64,000 nucleotides of DNA from RPQJ01 sp963746325 (GTDB taxonomy: Bacteria > Pseudomonadota > Gammaproteobacteria > Steroidobacterales > Steroidobacteraceae), in contig CAVVBC010000005.1 of the NCBI GenBank assembly GCA_963746325.1, positions 558,001 through 622,000 on the forward strand, in the 5' to 3' direction. The notes under the pieces were generated by a model, which saw only the letters and a list, made by a program, of their open reading frames with translations, was not told the DNA's origin and made no database searches. Shown here in pieces: positions 38,342 through 47,389 of the stretch; within the stretch, counting starts at the first letter, position 1, and each line of letters begins with the position of its first letter. A program made the position numbers and the translations under genes.

Positions 38342-38956
38342 TCAACGGACGAGGAAATCCCGCGTCAGCCGCACCACTTCCTCCGCTTCGCCTTCCAGCA
38401 CGCTGCCGGTCGACGAGGCGAGTTCGACGCGACGCGCGTCGCGCAGCAGCGGCTCGGTGCGACCGGTCGATTCCCACAACTCGTCCCGCGCCCGCAGGAT
38501 CATGACCGGCAGCCGGAGCAGCGGCAGCCGCTCGCCGACCTGGAAATGGCTGTCCGACCCGGGGATGCCGATCAGGACGAGGCGGCGGACCTGCTCAGGC
38601 CGCGCCAGCGCCAGTTCGATGGCCGCCAGTGAACCGGACTGGAAGCCGATCACGTCGACCTGCTTGAGACGCAGCGAATCGATCAGGTCGATGAACGCGG
38701 CAGCCTGGTCGGCGATGGTCGGCACATGGTCGGGCGCTTCCGACTCGCCACTGCCAGGCAGGTCGGGCGCGTAGACGCTGCGGTCGCGACCGAGGTCGCG
38801 CAGCACGGGGCGAAACGCGCGGCCCGTCAGGTTGGTCGGCGGTACGCAGAGCAAGGGGGTGAGTTCGTCGAAGCCACCGCTCGACGGAAAGGAAGTGTGC
38901 AAGTGCAACTGGCCGAAGCGGCAGTCGACGTACATCTTGCGCAGGTGGATGGTCAC
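38342..38956 (-). CDS. Alpha/beta-fold hydrolase with an altered nucleophile elbow
   Basis: About 204 aa. GTG at 38956 is preferred, 10 nt after AGGAG; ATG at 38935 is an alternative. VDVIGFQSGSLAAIELALARPEQVRRLVLIG is the strand-elbow-helix of the fold, but the elbow reads GFQSGS, so the usual nucleophile position is Gln rather than Ser, as in GYHTGS-type members of related hydrolases. The start of the fold (LLCVPPTNLTGRAFRPVLRDLG, DLPGSGESEAPD) is normal. It may have lost ordinary esterase chemistry or use another residue. It is convergent with the efflux operon. Confidence 0.65.
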   Translation of the reverse strand: MTIHLRKMYVDCRFGQLHLHTSFPSSGGFDELTPLLCVPPTNLTGRAFRPVLRDLGRDRSVYAPDLPGSGESEAPDHVPTIADQAAAFIDLIDSLRLKQVDVIGFQSGSLAAIELALARPEQVRRLVLIGIPGSDSHFQVGERLPLLRLPVMILRARDELWESTGRTEPLLRDARRVELASSTGSVLEGEAEEVVRLTRDFLVR

Positions 38957-39192
38957 GGGCGGGGAGCTCCTGCTCGAAAGGGCGGCGCTGCGGGCAATCG
39001 TGCGTTCGGAGGTGCGGGTCACTGGGCTGGTCCTCGGTGAGCAGTCGTAGGCGTGCTGCGCATTCTCCGCGCGCACGCTTGCGCTCACGTTGATTCAGCT
39101 CTCACTCCGGCCGCGATCGGCATGACTTAATGCTGCACTTCATCGCGGGCGGCAGTCCACCCGCACGGCAGGAAAATTATGTCGCCTCGGGC

Positions 39193-40581
39193 TCACGCCG
39201 TGTCGAGGTACCACTCGTAGTCGCGATCGCTGACGAGCGCACCGAACTTTTCCGCTTCCTGGCGCTTGATCGCCAGGAACACGTCGAGAAAGCCCGAACC
39301 GAGCGTGTCGCGTACGAAAGCGGAGCGCGCCGCCGCCTCGAGCGCAACGTGCCATTGGGTCGGCAGCGTGCGTGCGGGGGGTTGCGCGTAGGCGTTGCCC
39401 GTCACGGGCGGGCCCGGGTCGAGGCGCCGCTCGATCCCATGCAGCATGCCACCGAGGACCAGCGCCGCAACCAGGTACGGATTGGCGTCCGCGCCGGCAA
39501 CGCGATGCTCGACGTGCCGGCTCGCGGGTGGACCCGCCGGTACGCGCAAGCTCACCGAGCGGTTATTGACGCCCCACGCGACGGCGACCGGGGCGTAGCT
39601 CATCGAGCGGAAGCGGCGATACGAGTTCGCGTTCGGCGCATAGATGGCCATGCCGTCCGCCAGCGTCTCCTGCAGGCCGCCAATGGCGTGGCGCAGCAGC
39701 GGGCTGCCGGCGGGTTCGTCCGCGGCGCAGGCATTGGCGCCCGTGCTGTCCGCCAGGCTGGCATGCAGGTGCAGCCCCGATCCCGCGTGTTGCGCAAACG
39801 GCTTCGCCATGAAGCAGGCCACGCGACCGTGCCGTGCCGCGACGCCCCGCACGGCCCGCTTGAACAGGATCGCCTCGTCGACCGCGCGCAGCGCATCGGC
39901 GCGATGCTCGAGCGTGATCTCGAACTGACCCGGCGCGTACTCCGACATCAGGGTGCGCACTGGCAGGCCGAGTGCCTTCGCGGCGGCATACAGGTCGTCG
40001 AACAACGGCGACATGTCATCCAGCCGGCCGAGGCCGTAGGCGTCGATGCGCTGGCGCCGCGCGCCGCTCAACATGCCTGCGGTGGGGACCAGCTGGCCGG
40101 CGGCGTCGCGCTCGAGCAGGTAGAACTCGAGTTCGACCGCGACGACGGGCGTGAAGCCAGCACTTTCGCAGCGTGCCACGACACGCGCGAGTGCATGTCG
40201 CGGATCGGCCCGCGCCGGCGTGCCGTCGAGCTCGAACATCGTGCCCAGCACGTGTGCCGTGGGGCGCGTGAGCCAGGGGATCCGCGCGAGCGACCCGGCC
40301 ACGGGGCGGCAGCACTGATCGGCATCGCCCACGGCCCAGACCAGGCCCGTGTCTTCGACGTCCTCGCCCGTGACGTCCAGGCCGAGGATCGAACCCGCCA
40401 CGTTGCGACCACCCTGGTACAGGGCTGCGAGTTCTTCGCACGCCACGTTCTTGCCGCGGCCGACGCCGCACGCATCCGTGATGACCAGCTGCACGGCCTC
40501 GATGTCGCGATTGGCGTCGAGGAACGCCTGTGCTTGCGCCGCGGTGCCGACGCCGCGCGGCGTAGCGATGGTTGCTTGCAT
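39193..40581 (-). CDS. Glutamine synthetase-family enzyme (GS-like, gamma-glutamyl ligase type)
   Basis: 462 aa from the ATG at 40581. VVAVELEFYLLE and SEYAPGQFEITLEH carry the metal-binding Glu residues, SGLHLHASL the His of the n2 site region, and NRSVSLRVPAGP and HVEHRVAGADANPYL the substrate-binding loop and Arg. Overall it looks more like PuuA/GlnA3-type ligases that attach glutamate to amines than like housekeeping GlnA, because the N-terminal beta-grasp region (ITDACGVGRGKNVACEELAALYQGG) is of that type. It is divergent from murB. The start at 40617 would add 12 residues without similarity. Confidence 0.75.
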   Translation of the reverse strand: MQATIATPRGVGTAAQAQAFLDANRDIEAVQLVITDACGVGRGKNVACEELAALYQGGRNVAGSILGLDVTGEDVEDTGLVWAVGDADQCCRPVAGSLARIPWLTRPTAHVLGTMFELDGTPARADPRHALARVVARCESAGFTPVVAVELEFYLLERDAAGQLVPTAGMLSGARRQRIDAYGLGRLDDMSPLFDDLYAAAKALGLPVRTLMSEYAPGQFEITLEHRADALRAVDEAILFKRAVRGVAARHGRVACFMAKPFAQHAGSGLHLHASLADSTGANACAADEPAGSPLLRHAIGGLQETLADGMAIYAPNANSYRRFRSMSYAPVAVAWGVNNRSVSLRVPAGPPASRHVEHRVAGADANPYLVAALVLGGMLHGIERRLDPGPPVTGNAYAQPPARTLPTQWHVALEAAARSAFVRDTLGSGFLDVFLAIKRQEAEKFGALVSDRDYEWYLDTA

Positions 40582-40685
40582 GGTGGTCGTGGCCTGTTGC
40601 TGCGGCCTGCAATGCATAGTGACGGATGCACTCGCGCAGTGGCAAGCTCACCGCCGTTCGTCGCACGCCCGGGAGGGCACCTGGG

Positions 40686-41741
40686 ATGCCCGCAGCGTAT
40701 TCGATCAGCCGGGACGTGCCGCTCGCCGGGCGCAACACGTTCGGTCTCGAAGTGCAGGCCTGCGCTTTCGCCACCGTGCACGACGCCGCCGCGCTGCCAG
40801 CGCTGCTGGCCGAACCGGCGCTGCAGGGACGGCCGCAGATGGTGCTCGGCGCCGGCAGCAACGTGCTGTTCGCGGAGGCACGCTACGACGGGTGCCTGCT
40901 GCACCTCGTGTGCCGTTCCACGCGCATCCTGCACGACGAGGGCGACAGCGTGCTGGTGCATGTGGAAGCCGGCTGCGAGTGGGACGCACTCGTGGACTGG
41001 ACGCTCGACCAGGGTCTGCAGGGTCTCGAGAATCTCGCCCTGATACCCGGGCAGGCGGGCGCCGCGCCGATCCAGAACATCGGCGCTTACGGCGTCGAGG
41101 TCGGCCGCTTCATTGCAGCCGTGCACGCCTACGATCGCGCGGCAGCCGACTTCGCCAGGCTCAGCCACGCGCAGTGCGCATTCGGCTATCGCGACAGCGT
41201 CTTCAAGCGCGAACCCGGGCGTTGGATCGTCACCGCGCTGGAGCTGCGCCTGCCGCGCGGCGGCGAGCCGAACCTCGGCTACGCCGGCCTGCGCGAGGAA
41301 CTCGGCGCGATGGGCGGGCTCGAGCCGACGCCGCGCAACGTCGCCGCGGCGGTGCGCCGCATCCGTCGTCGCAAGCTGCCGGACCCGGCGGTCACCGGCA
41401 ACGCAGGCAGCTTCTTCAAGAATCCGGTGGTGTCGCAGGCCGTTGCCGCCGGGCTGCAGGAACGCCTGGCAGGCTTGCCCGTGTTTCCAGCCGCGAACGA
41501 AGGCGAGCGCAAGCTCTCGGCCGCATGGCTCATCGAGCAGGCGGGCTGGCGCGGCTACCGCGACGGCGATGCGGGCATCTCGGCGCAGCATGCGCTGGTG
41601 CTGGTCAATCTTGGCCACGCCACGGGACCGCAGTTGCTCGCGGTGGCGCGGCGCGTGATGGCGTCGGTGCAGGAAAAGTTCGGCGTCACGCTCGAACCCG
41701 AGCCGCGCATCGTGTGCGCGGCCGTGGACCCGCTGCGTTAG
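40686..41741 (+). CDS. murB: UDP-N-acetylmuramate dehydrogenase (type I)
   Basis: 351 aa. Reduces UDP-GlcNAc-enolpyruvate to UDP-MurNAc in peptidoglycan synthesis, using FAD and NADPH. The FAD-binding stretch MVLGAGSNVLF, the loop LENLALIPGQAGAAPIQNIGAYGVEV, the substrate Arg and Tyr in FGYRDSVFK, the proton-donor Ser in GNAGSFFKNP, and the Glu in LEPEPRIV are all present, so it should be active. It lacks the type II deletion, so it is the E. coli-like form. The ATG at 40686 follows GGGAGG at a suitable distance. Confidence 0.92.
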   Translation: MPAAYSISRDVPLAGRNTFGLEVQACAFATVHDAAALPALLAEPALQGRPQMVLGAGSNVLFAEARYDGCLLHLVCRSTRILHDEGDSVLVHVEAGCEWDALVDWTLDQGLQGLENLALIPGQAGAAPIQNIGAYGVEVGRFIAAVHAYDRAAADFARLSHAQCAFGYRDSVFKREPGRWIVTALELRLPRGGEPNLGYAGLREELGAMGGLEPTPRNVAAAVRRIRRRKLPDPAVTGNAGSFFKNPVVSQAVAAGLQERLAGLPVFPAANEGERKLSAAWLIEQAGWRGYRDGDAGISAQHALVLVNLGHATGPQLLAVARRVMASVQEKFGVTLEPEPRIVCAAVDPLR

Positions 41742-41763
41742 GCGCCGAGGGCTCCGGCCGCAG

Positions 41764-42700
41764 TCACGCGTCGAACGCCAGCGCGACGCGCAGCCGCGTC
41801 GTTTGCAGCGTCGCCTCTTTCATCACCTCGTGCAGTGTCGGTGCGATCCATGCCGAGCCGCCCGAACAACGGCAGCGACGCCAGCGCAATTTCCAGCTCG
41901 TCCGCCTGGCCGACGAACGATGCCGAACGCACTGCCACGCAAAGGATGTCCGTGAGGTCGCGCGCGCCGACGTCATGCCGGTCGACCTGGTCCTGGTCAC
42001 CGATCGCGTCCGCGATGGCATCCCCCAGGCCCCAGTTGTGCGCGATCGCCTTGCCGATCGACGCCTGCCAATCGTGCATCAGCACGTCGCGCGTGGCCGG
42101 GTTGCGGAACAGCGCATGGTGCTTGTCGGAGCGCGCGAGCAGGTAAACGCTGCCGATGTTGTGCAGCAGGCCCGCGATCAGCGCGACGTCCGGCGGTGCT
42201 GCTCCGGTCCGCACCGCGAGCACGCGCGCGATCGACGCCACCAGCGTGCTGCGCTCCCACAGCCGTGCCAGGTCCTCGCTCAGGTACTCGTGCGCTTGCG
42301 CCGACAGGATCTTTTCCATCACGTACGGCAGCGCCGCGCTGCGGACGTTGTCGGGCCCGACTCGCGTCACCGCCAGCTTCAGGTCGGTGAAAGTCCGGGT
42401 GCCACGGGCATCGGCCTTGTTGTTGGCGATGCCGAGCACCTTGGCGGCAAGGCCCGCGTCGGCCGCAATGACGCGGGTCATCAGGGTATTGCTCAGTTCC
42501 TCACCGTCGAGCGCGCGTTGCAGGCGTTGCGCGACATCGGGGCAGGTCGGCAGGTCGATGCGCCCGTGCGAGAGCTCTGCGGCCAGCGACTGGACGAATT
42601 CGAAGGCGCTCTGGCTCTCGTCGACGACCGCTTTGCCGATACCCGTCTCGTCGGGCACCCAGTTCCAGGTCGTACGTTCGGGGACTTGAACAGCAGCCAT
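41764..42700 (-). CDS. HDOD domain protein, one apparent frameshift near the C-terminus
   Basis: From the ATG at 42700. The middle of the protein (ELSNTLMTRVIAADAGLAAKVLGIANNKADARGTRTFTDLKLAVTRVGPDNVRSAALPYVM, then VALIAGLLHNIGSVYLLARSDKH and AIAHNWGLGDAIADAI) is a typical HDOD domain: a degenerate HD phosphohydrolase fold (LLHNIG in place of HD), which usually signals rather than cuts. Near 41850 the frame shifts so that the C-terminus reads APTLHEVMKEATLQTTRLRVALAFDA and stops at 41764. About 311 aa. It is convergent with murB. Confidence 0.75.
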
Positions 42701-42863
42701 GGCCTCAACCCTCCACTTGCCGCCGGAGGCACGCCTGGATGGCGTGTTTCTTACCGTCGGCAGGGCAAAGTATGGCTGCGCTGCAAGAGCAGGCAGGACG
42801 AGACGGAACCCGACTGGACTATTCTCCGGCTCGCTTGCGGGAATTGCGCCGTATGTACTGCCC

Positions 42864-42882
42864 GCAACTGTGACGCAGTTGC
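42864..42882 (-). terminator. Possible weak terminator hairpin after the glyoxalase gene
   Basis: GCAACTG (42864-42870) pairs with CAGTTGC (42876-42882) over a 5-nt loop. On the minus strand it follows the glyoxalase stop by about 22 nt. There is no T-run, so confidence is low. Confidence 0.35.
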
Positions 42883-42904
42883 AGGAAGCCGTGCCTGATC
42901 GCGC

Positions 42905-43324
42905 TTACCAGGCGCCGGTGTTGGGCATGCTCGCCCACGGCTCGGCGGGCGGCCGCGCGCCACCCTGCTGCAGCAGCTCGATCGAAATGTTGTCGGGCGA
43001 ACGCACGAACGCCATGCGTCCGTCGCGGGGCGGACGGTTGATGGTCACACCCATGTCCTGGAGGCGCCGGCAGGTCGCGTAGACGTCCTCGACCTCGTAG
43101 GCCAGGTGGCCGAAGGCGCGGCCGATGCCGTATTCCTGCGGATCCCAGTTGTAGGTGAGTTCGACCTGCGCCGACTCGTCCCCCGGCGCGGCGAGGAAGA
43201 TGAGCGTGAACCGACCCTGCGGGTAGTCATTGCGACGTACTTCACGCAGACCAAGACCCTCGCAATAGAACCGCAGCGACGCGTCGAGGTCGGTGACGCG
43301 GACCATTGTGTGCAGGTACTTCAT
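42905..43324 (-). CDS. Glyoxalase I (lactoylglutathione lyase)
   Basis: 139 aa. The VOC-fold metal ligands are visible: His5 (MKYLHTMVRV), Glu in AQVELTYNWD, His in FGHLAYEVED and Glu in ISIELLQQ. YNWDPQEYGIGRAFGHLAYEV is characteristic of the Ni-type bacterial GloA. It isomerises the methylglyoxal-glutathione adduct to lactoylglutathione. It is divergent from the DsbA-like gene. Confidence 0.88.
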   Translation of the reverse strand: MKYLHTMVRVTDLDASLRFYCEGLGLREVRRNDYPQGRFTLIFLAAPGDESAQVELTYNWDPQEYGIGRAFGHLAYEVEDVYATCRRLQDMGVTINRPPRDGRMAFVRSPDNISIELLQQGGARPPAEPWASMPNTGAW

Positions 43325-43403
43325 GTCCGAATACTATCCCGGGAGTCACGATCCCGGCGACGACACTTGCGATCCTCCGGTTTCCGACGCAGGCTCGCAC
43401 CCC

Positions 43404-44084
43404 ATGAATGGCAATGATTCGTCGTACTGGCGGGCGCTGTTTGCGCCGGTCATCGTCGCACTGGCCAGCACTGCTGGCTGTGTGTCGCCCGCAATAAGCT
43501 CTGGGCTGCCGGCCGATGCTCCGGCGACGACCACTGCGCCGCAGGTCGACCAGCGCATCCTGGGCTCCGCCGACGCACCGGTGATGATCGTCGAGTTCAC
43601 GGACCTGCAGTGCCCCCACTGCGCACGGTTCGCCCGCGACACCTGGCCGCAGCTGCGTGAACGCTACGTCGACACCGGCAAGGTCCGGTTCGCAACTCGC
43701 GACCTGCCCCTGCCGTTCCACGAGTTCGCCCTGCCCGCCGCCGTGGCGTCACGCTGCGCGGGACGACAGGGCAAATTCTGGGAATACCGCGAAGCACTGT
43801 TTCGCGACCAGTCAAGCCTGGGGCAGGGTCGTTATGCCGAGCTGGCTGGTACGTTCGGACTGGACACCACGCGCTTCGAGGCCTGCCGGGCCGACCCCAA
43901 GGTGGCGCAGGAGGTGCGTGCGGACATGAAGCTGGCGGCGTCGAGCGGCATCTCGGCGACGCCGTCGTTCGTGATCGGTCGTGTCGTCAACGGCCAGTTC
44001 GAGGGTGAGGTGCTTGCCGGAGCACAGCCCTTCGAGGTCTTCCAGCAGCGGCTCGAATCACTGCTGCAGCAGCCGCAGGAGTAA
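43404..44084 (+). CDS. DsbA-family thioredoxin-like lipoprotein
   Basis: 226 aa from the ATG at 43404; the signal ends in a lipobox (LASTAGC). FTDLQCPHCARFARDTWPQL contains the CPHC redox motif and SSGISATPSFVIGRVVNG the cis-Pro loop. The domain (PF13462-like) is typical of periplasmic disulfide oxidants or isomerases anchored to a membrane. Which proteins it acts on is unknown; the LCAT-like and VPS10 proteins encoded here could be clients. Its 3' end overlaps the end of chrA on the other strand by 27 bp. Confidence 0.85.
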   Translation: MNGNDSSYWRALFAPVIVALASTAGCVSPAISSGLPADAPATTTAPQVDQRILGSADAPVMIVEFTDLQCPHCARFARDTWPQLRERYVDTGKVRFATRDLPLPFHEFALPAAVASRCAGRQGKFWEYREALFRDQSSLGQGRYAELAGTFGLDTTRFEACRADPKVAQEVRADMKLAASSGISATPSFVIGRVVNGQFEGEVLAGAQPFEVFQQRLESLLQQPQE

Positions 44085-45327
44085 CCCGCTCGCCGCGGCG
44101 GCAAGCAGGACGGGTCCGAGCGGCCAGCGGGTGCGCTCGAGGAGCCACCACGCACCCAGCGCGATCAGCACCGCGAACCCGTCGGGCGGCGAGCGCCACC
44201 CTTGCGGGAACAATACGACCTGGGCCAGCAGCACGGCCAGCGTGGCGATGACGCCGACCACGGCGGCCGTGATCGCACCGAGCGCTGCCTCGATGCGCGC
44301 GTTGCGCGTCAGTCGCTCGACGTGGGGGGCGCCGAGCAGGATGAACATGAACGACGGCAGGAACGTGGCCCAGCTCGCGAGCGCCCCTGCCAGCAACGCC
44401 GAGCCGAGTGGCGACAGGTCGCCGGGCTGGTTCCACCCGGCCATGAATCCCATGAACTGCAGCACGATCACCAGCGGGCCCGGCGTGGTCTCGGCGAGCG
44501 CGAGTCCGGCGACGGACTGGTCTGCACTGACCCACGCCAGCGTGTCCACGAGCTGGCTGGTGACGTAGGCGAGCACCGCGTAGGCGCCGCCGAACGTGAT
44601 CAGCGCAGCCTTGGTGAAGAACAGGTAAATCCGGCTCCACAGCGAGTGCCCGCCGAGCGCCAGCGTGACGGCGAGCAGCGGCAGCAGCCAGAGCACGAGT
44701 CCCACCAGGGCGACCTTGGCCGATTGCGCACCGGATGCCGGCCGCAGGGCCGCCTGCGGTTCGGTGCGGGCTGCCGCATTGCGCGAGGCACAGGCACCGA
44801 TGCCTGCCGCCACCAGCAGCACGATCGGGAACGGCACCCGCGCGAATTCCATGGCGAGGAAGGCGCCAGCGGCGAGCGCGGCCAGCAACGGTGTCTTGAG
44901 CGCACGCCGGCCGATTCGCGGCCAGTGCCTGCAGCACGAGCGCAATGACCGCGGCCTGCAAGCCATACAGCAAGCCGGCCACCCAGGGCAGCGAGCCGTG
45001 CATGACGTATACATACGAGAGCGCAAACAACAGCACGATGGCCGGCAGGATGAACCCGAGGCCGGCCACGATGCCGCCGCGCACGCCGTGCATTTTCCAG
45101 CCGAGGAAGATCGCGAGCTGCAGCGCCTCGGGACCCGGCAGCACCATGCAGAAATTGAGTGCGCGCGTGAACTCGCCTTCTGCCAGCCAGCGCCGGCGGT
45201 CGACGATTTCACGGTGCAGGATGGCGATCTGCCCGGCGGGTCCGCCGAAGGAGACGAAGCCGAGCCGGGCCCAGAAGCGCGCGGCTTCGACGAAGGACGG
45301 CGCCGCGGAAGCTGCCGGTGCGTTCAG
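44058..45327 (-). CDS. chrA: Chromate transporter family protein (ChrA), one apparent frameshift, unusual start
   Basis: Two chromate-transporter halves are present: the N-terminal part reads FVEAARFWARLGFVSFGGPAGQIAILHRE and NFCMVLPGPEALQLAIFLGWKM (the GGPxGQIxxxH and PGPEAxQLA motifs), and the C-terminal half after a frame change near 44920 has LFFTKAALITFGGAYAVLAYV and AETTPGPLVIVLQFMGF. The family has two homologous halves, each with a GGxxAxL and a TPGP motif. About 420 aa. No ATG, GTG or TTG lies in frame before the conserved N-terminus; a CTG at 45325-45327 overlaps the ilvI stop (CTGA), which may be the start. It exports chromate or takes up sulfate-like anions. Confidence 0.75.
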
Positions 45328-47201
45328 AACATTTCCGAAGCGCCGGACTCGCTCGACGGACGCGTTGGCAGTTCGCGCGATTCGATGAAGTCGCCGGTGA
45401 TCATCTCGTCATAGGCCTGGCCCGGGCCGACCATGGGGTAGACGCCGGCCTCGGTGTCGATGATCACCTCGAGGAACGCGGGACCCTTGAACTCGACGAA
45501 CTCGCGCACCACGCGCGTCACGTCGGCCTTGCGATCGAGGCGCACGGCGAACTGGTAGCCGTCGGCCTTCGCCGCGGCGACGAAGTCCTTCTTGTGCAGC
45601 GACTTGTCGCTCGCCGACAGGCGACCCTTGAAAAACAGCTTCTGCCACTGCTTGACCATGCCGTCGCCGAAGTTGTTCAGCACGACGACCTTGATCGGCA
45701 GGTCGTAGGTGGTGACGGTCTCGAGCTCGCCCAGGTTCATGCGGATACTGGCGTCGCCGTCGATGTCGATCACGAGCTTGTCGCGACGGGCGAACTGCGC
45801 GCCGATGGCGGCCGGCAGGCCGAAGCCCATCGTGCCCATGCTGCCGGAGGTGAGCCACAGCCGCGGCTCGCGGAAATCGAAGTACTGCGCGGCCCACATC
45901 TGGTGCTGGCCGACCCCGGTCGAGATGACGGCTTCGCCGCGGGTCAGGCGGTTGATCTCCTCGATCACGTAGTACGGCTGGATCAGCTCGCTGTCGCGGT
46001 CGTAGTTCATGGCGTGGCGGCGCTTCAACTCGGCCACGTGCGCGTGCCACGGCGACCAATCGGGCGCGAAGCCGACGTTCCTGGCGTATTGCCGCAGTTT
46101 TTCCAACGCCGGGCGCATGCGGCCGACGTGGCTCCACTGCACGCGCTTCACCTTGTTGATCTCGGAGGCGTCGACATCGATGTGCGCGATGCGCCGGGCG
46201 TTGCGCGCGAACTTGCTGGGTACCGCGGCGACGCGATCGTCGAAGCGCGCGCCAAGGCACAGCAGGAAGTCGCAGTCGTCGACGGCGTAATTCGCAAACG
46301 CAGTGCCGTGCATGCCGAGCATGTGCAGCGACAGCGGTGCGGTGGTGTCGCAGGCGCCGATTCCCATCAGCGTGGTCACCACCGGGATGCCGAAATCCTG
46401 GGCGAAAGCCCGCAAGGCCGGTGCGGACTCGCTGTGGATCACGCCGCCGCCGGCATAGATCAGGGGCCGCTTGGCCTCGCCGAGCATCTGGAAGAACTTT
46501 GCCATCTGCTCGTCGTCGAGCGCACGGGCGCGCAGCGACAGCATGCGCGAGCGGTACCCGCGGATGGGCAGCAGGCCGCTCCCGACGAACTGGCCCTGCC
46601 AGTTCTGCACGTCCTTGGGGATGTCGATCACGACCGGGCCCGGCCGGCCCGAGCGCGCGATCTCGAACGCGGTGCGCACCGTGGCCTCGAGCTTCGCGGG
46701 ATCGGTGACGAGGAAGCAGTGCTTGGCGACCGCACCCATGATGTTGGAGACGGGCGCTTCCTGGAACGCGTCGGTGCCGATCGCGGTGGTACCGACCTGG
46801 CCGCAGATGACGACGATCGGTACGGAGTCGGCGGCGCAGTCGCGTACCGGCGTCACCGTGTTGGTGGCACCGGGACCGGAGGTGACGACGCACACGCCCA
46901 CCTTGCCGCTGGCGCGCGCGTAGCCTGCAGCCATGAACCCGGCGCCCTGCTCGTTCGCCGGCACGATCAGCGGCATGGGCCGCGCATCCGCGGCCGCCAC
47001 GTGCGACTGCTGGTCGTTGTGGCGGAAGATCGCGTCGTAGGTGGGCAGGATCGCGCCGCCGCTGTAGCCGAAGATGGTGTCGACGCCCTCGTCCACCAGC
47101 ACCTGCACGATCATCTCGGCGCCACTCATGGACTGGCCGGCGCGCGGATGCTGCGCGGACGGCGTCGTGATCGGCGGGACGTTGGCGACGATGCTGTTCA
47201 C
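45324..47201 (-). CDS. ilvI: Acetolactate synthase, large (catalytic) subunit
   Basis: About 625 aa from the GTG at 47201; ATG at 47129 (MSGAEMIVQVLVDEGVDTIFGYSGG) is a reasonable alternative. Makes acetolactate or acetohydroxybutyrate for valine, leucine and isoleucine synthesis. The ThDP-activating Glu is in VPANEQGAGFMAAGYARASG, and the ThDP-Mg motif is VIDIDGDASIRMN. FAD- and herbicide-site regions (MLGMHGTAFANYAVDDCDFLLCLGARFDDRV) are normal. It could also be called ilvB. Its partner small subunit (ilvH) is encoded on the opposite strand, head to head, with a 188-bp shared leader, which is unusual. The stop overlaps the likely chrA start. Confidence 0.9.
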   Translation of the reverse strand: MNSIVANVPPITTPSAQHPRAGQSMSGAEMIVQVLVDEGVDTIFGYSGGAILPTYDAIFRHNDQQSHVAAADARPMPLIVPANEQGAGFMAAGYARASGKVGVCVVTSGPGATNTVTPVRDCAADSVPIVVICGQVGTTAIGTDAFQEAPVSNIMGAVAKHCFLVTDPAKLEATVRTAFEIARSGRPGPVVIDIPKDVQNWQGQFVGSGLLPIRGYRSRMLSLRARALDDEQMAKFFQMLGEAKRPLIYAGGGVIHSESAPALRAFAQDFGIPVVTTLMGIGACDTTAPLSLHMLGMHGTAFANYAVDDCDFLLCLGARFDDRVAAVPSKFARNARRIAHIDVDASEINKVKRVQWSHVGRMRPALEKLRQYARNVGFAPDWSPWHAHVAELKRRHAMNYDRDSELIQPYYVIEEINRLTRGEAVISTGVGQHQMWAAQYFDFREPRLWLTSGSMGTMGFGLPAAIGAQFARRDKLVIDIDGDASIRMNLGELETVTTYDLPIKVVVLNNFGDGMVKQWQKLFFKGRLSASDKSLHKKDFVAAAKADGYQFAVRLDRKADVTRVVREFVEFKGPAFLEVIIDTEAGVYPMVGPGQAYDEMITGDFIESRELPTRPSSESGASEMF

Positions 47202-47322
47202 GGGGCGGACTCTTGCGGTGGGAAGGTGGCCTTGTTGCGCTGCAAACGAGACTAACAGCCGCCGAGGCCACGAGTCCATCTAGGCGGCACTGCCGCGATC
47301 CCCTATCCTGCAGCCTGCGACG

Positions 47323-47346
47323 CGACGCTATCGAGGCGTCGTTTTT
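47323..47346 (+). terminator. Intrinsic-terminator-like hairpin upstream of ilvH (possible attenuator)
   Basis: CGACGC (47323-47328) pairs with GCGTCG (47336-47341) and is followed by TTTTT (47342-47346). It lies about 44 bp before the ilvH ATG, in the region shared with ilvI. An AT-rich TATAGAT (47359-47365) follows and might be a -10 element, so the hairpin could end an upstream transcript or act in attenuation of ilvH. Confidence 0.55.
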
Positions 47347-47389
47347 ACAACAGAATCATATAGATACAGCCGACCCGGAGCCCGCCACC

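Noticed and set aside
39130..41043. 637-codon plus-strand open frame spanning the GS-like and murB genes
   Set aside because: It is antisense to the GS-like gene and in the wrong frame for murB, so it is a shadow.
45318..47255. 645-codon plus-strand open frame opposite ilvI
   Set aside because: It is a shadow of the acetolactate synthase gene, with low-complexity His/Arg/Ala composition and no motifs.
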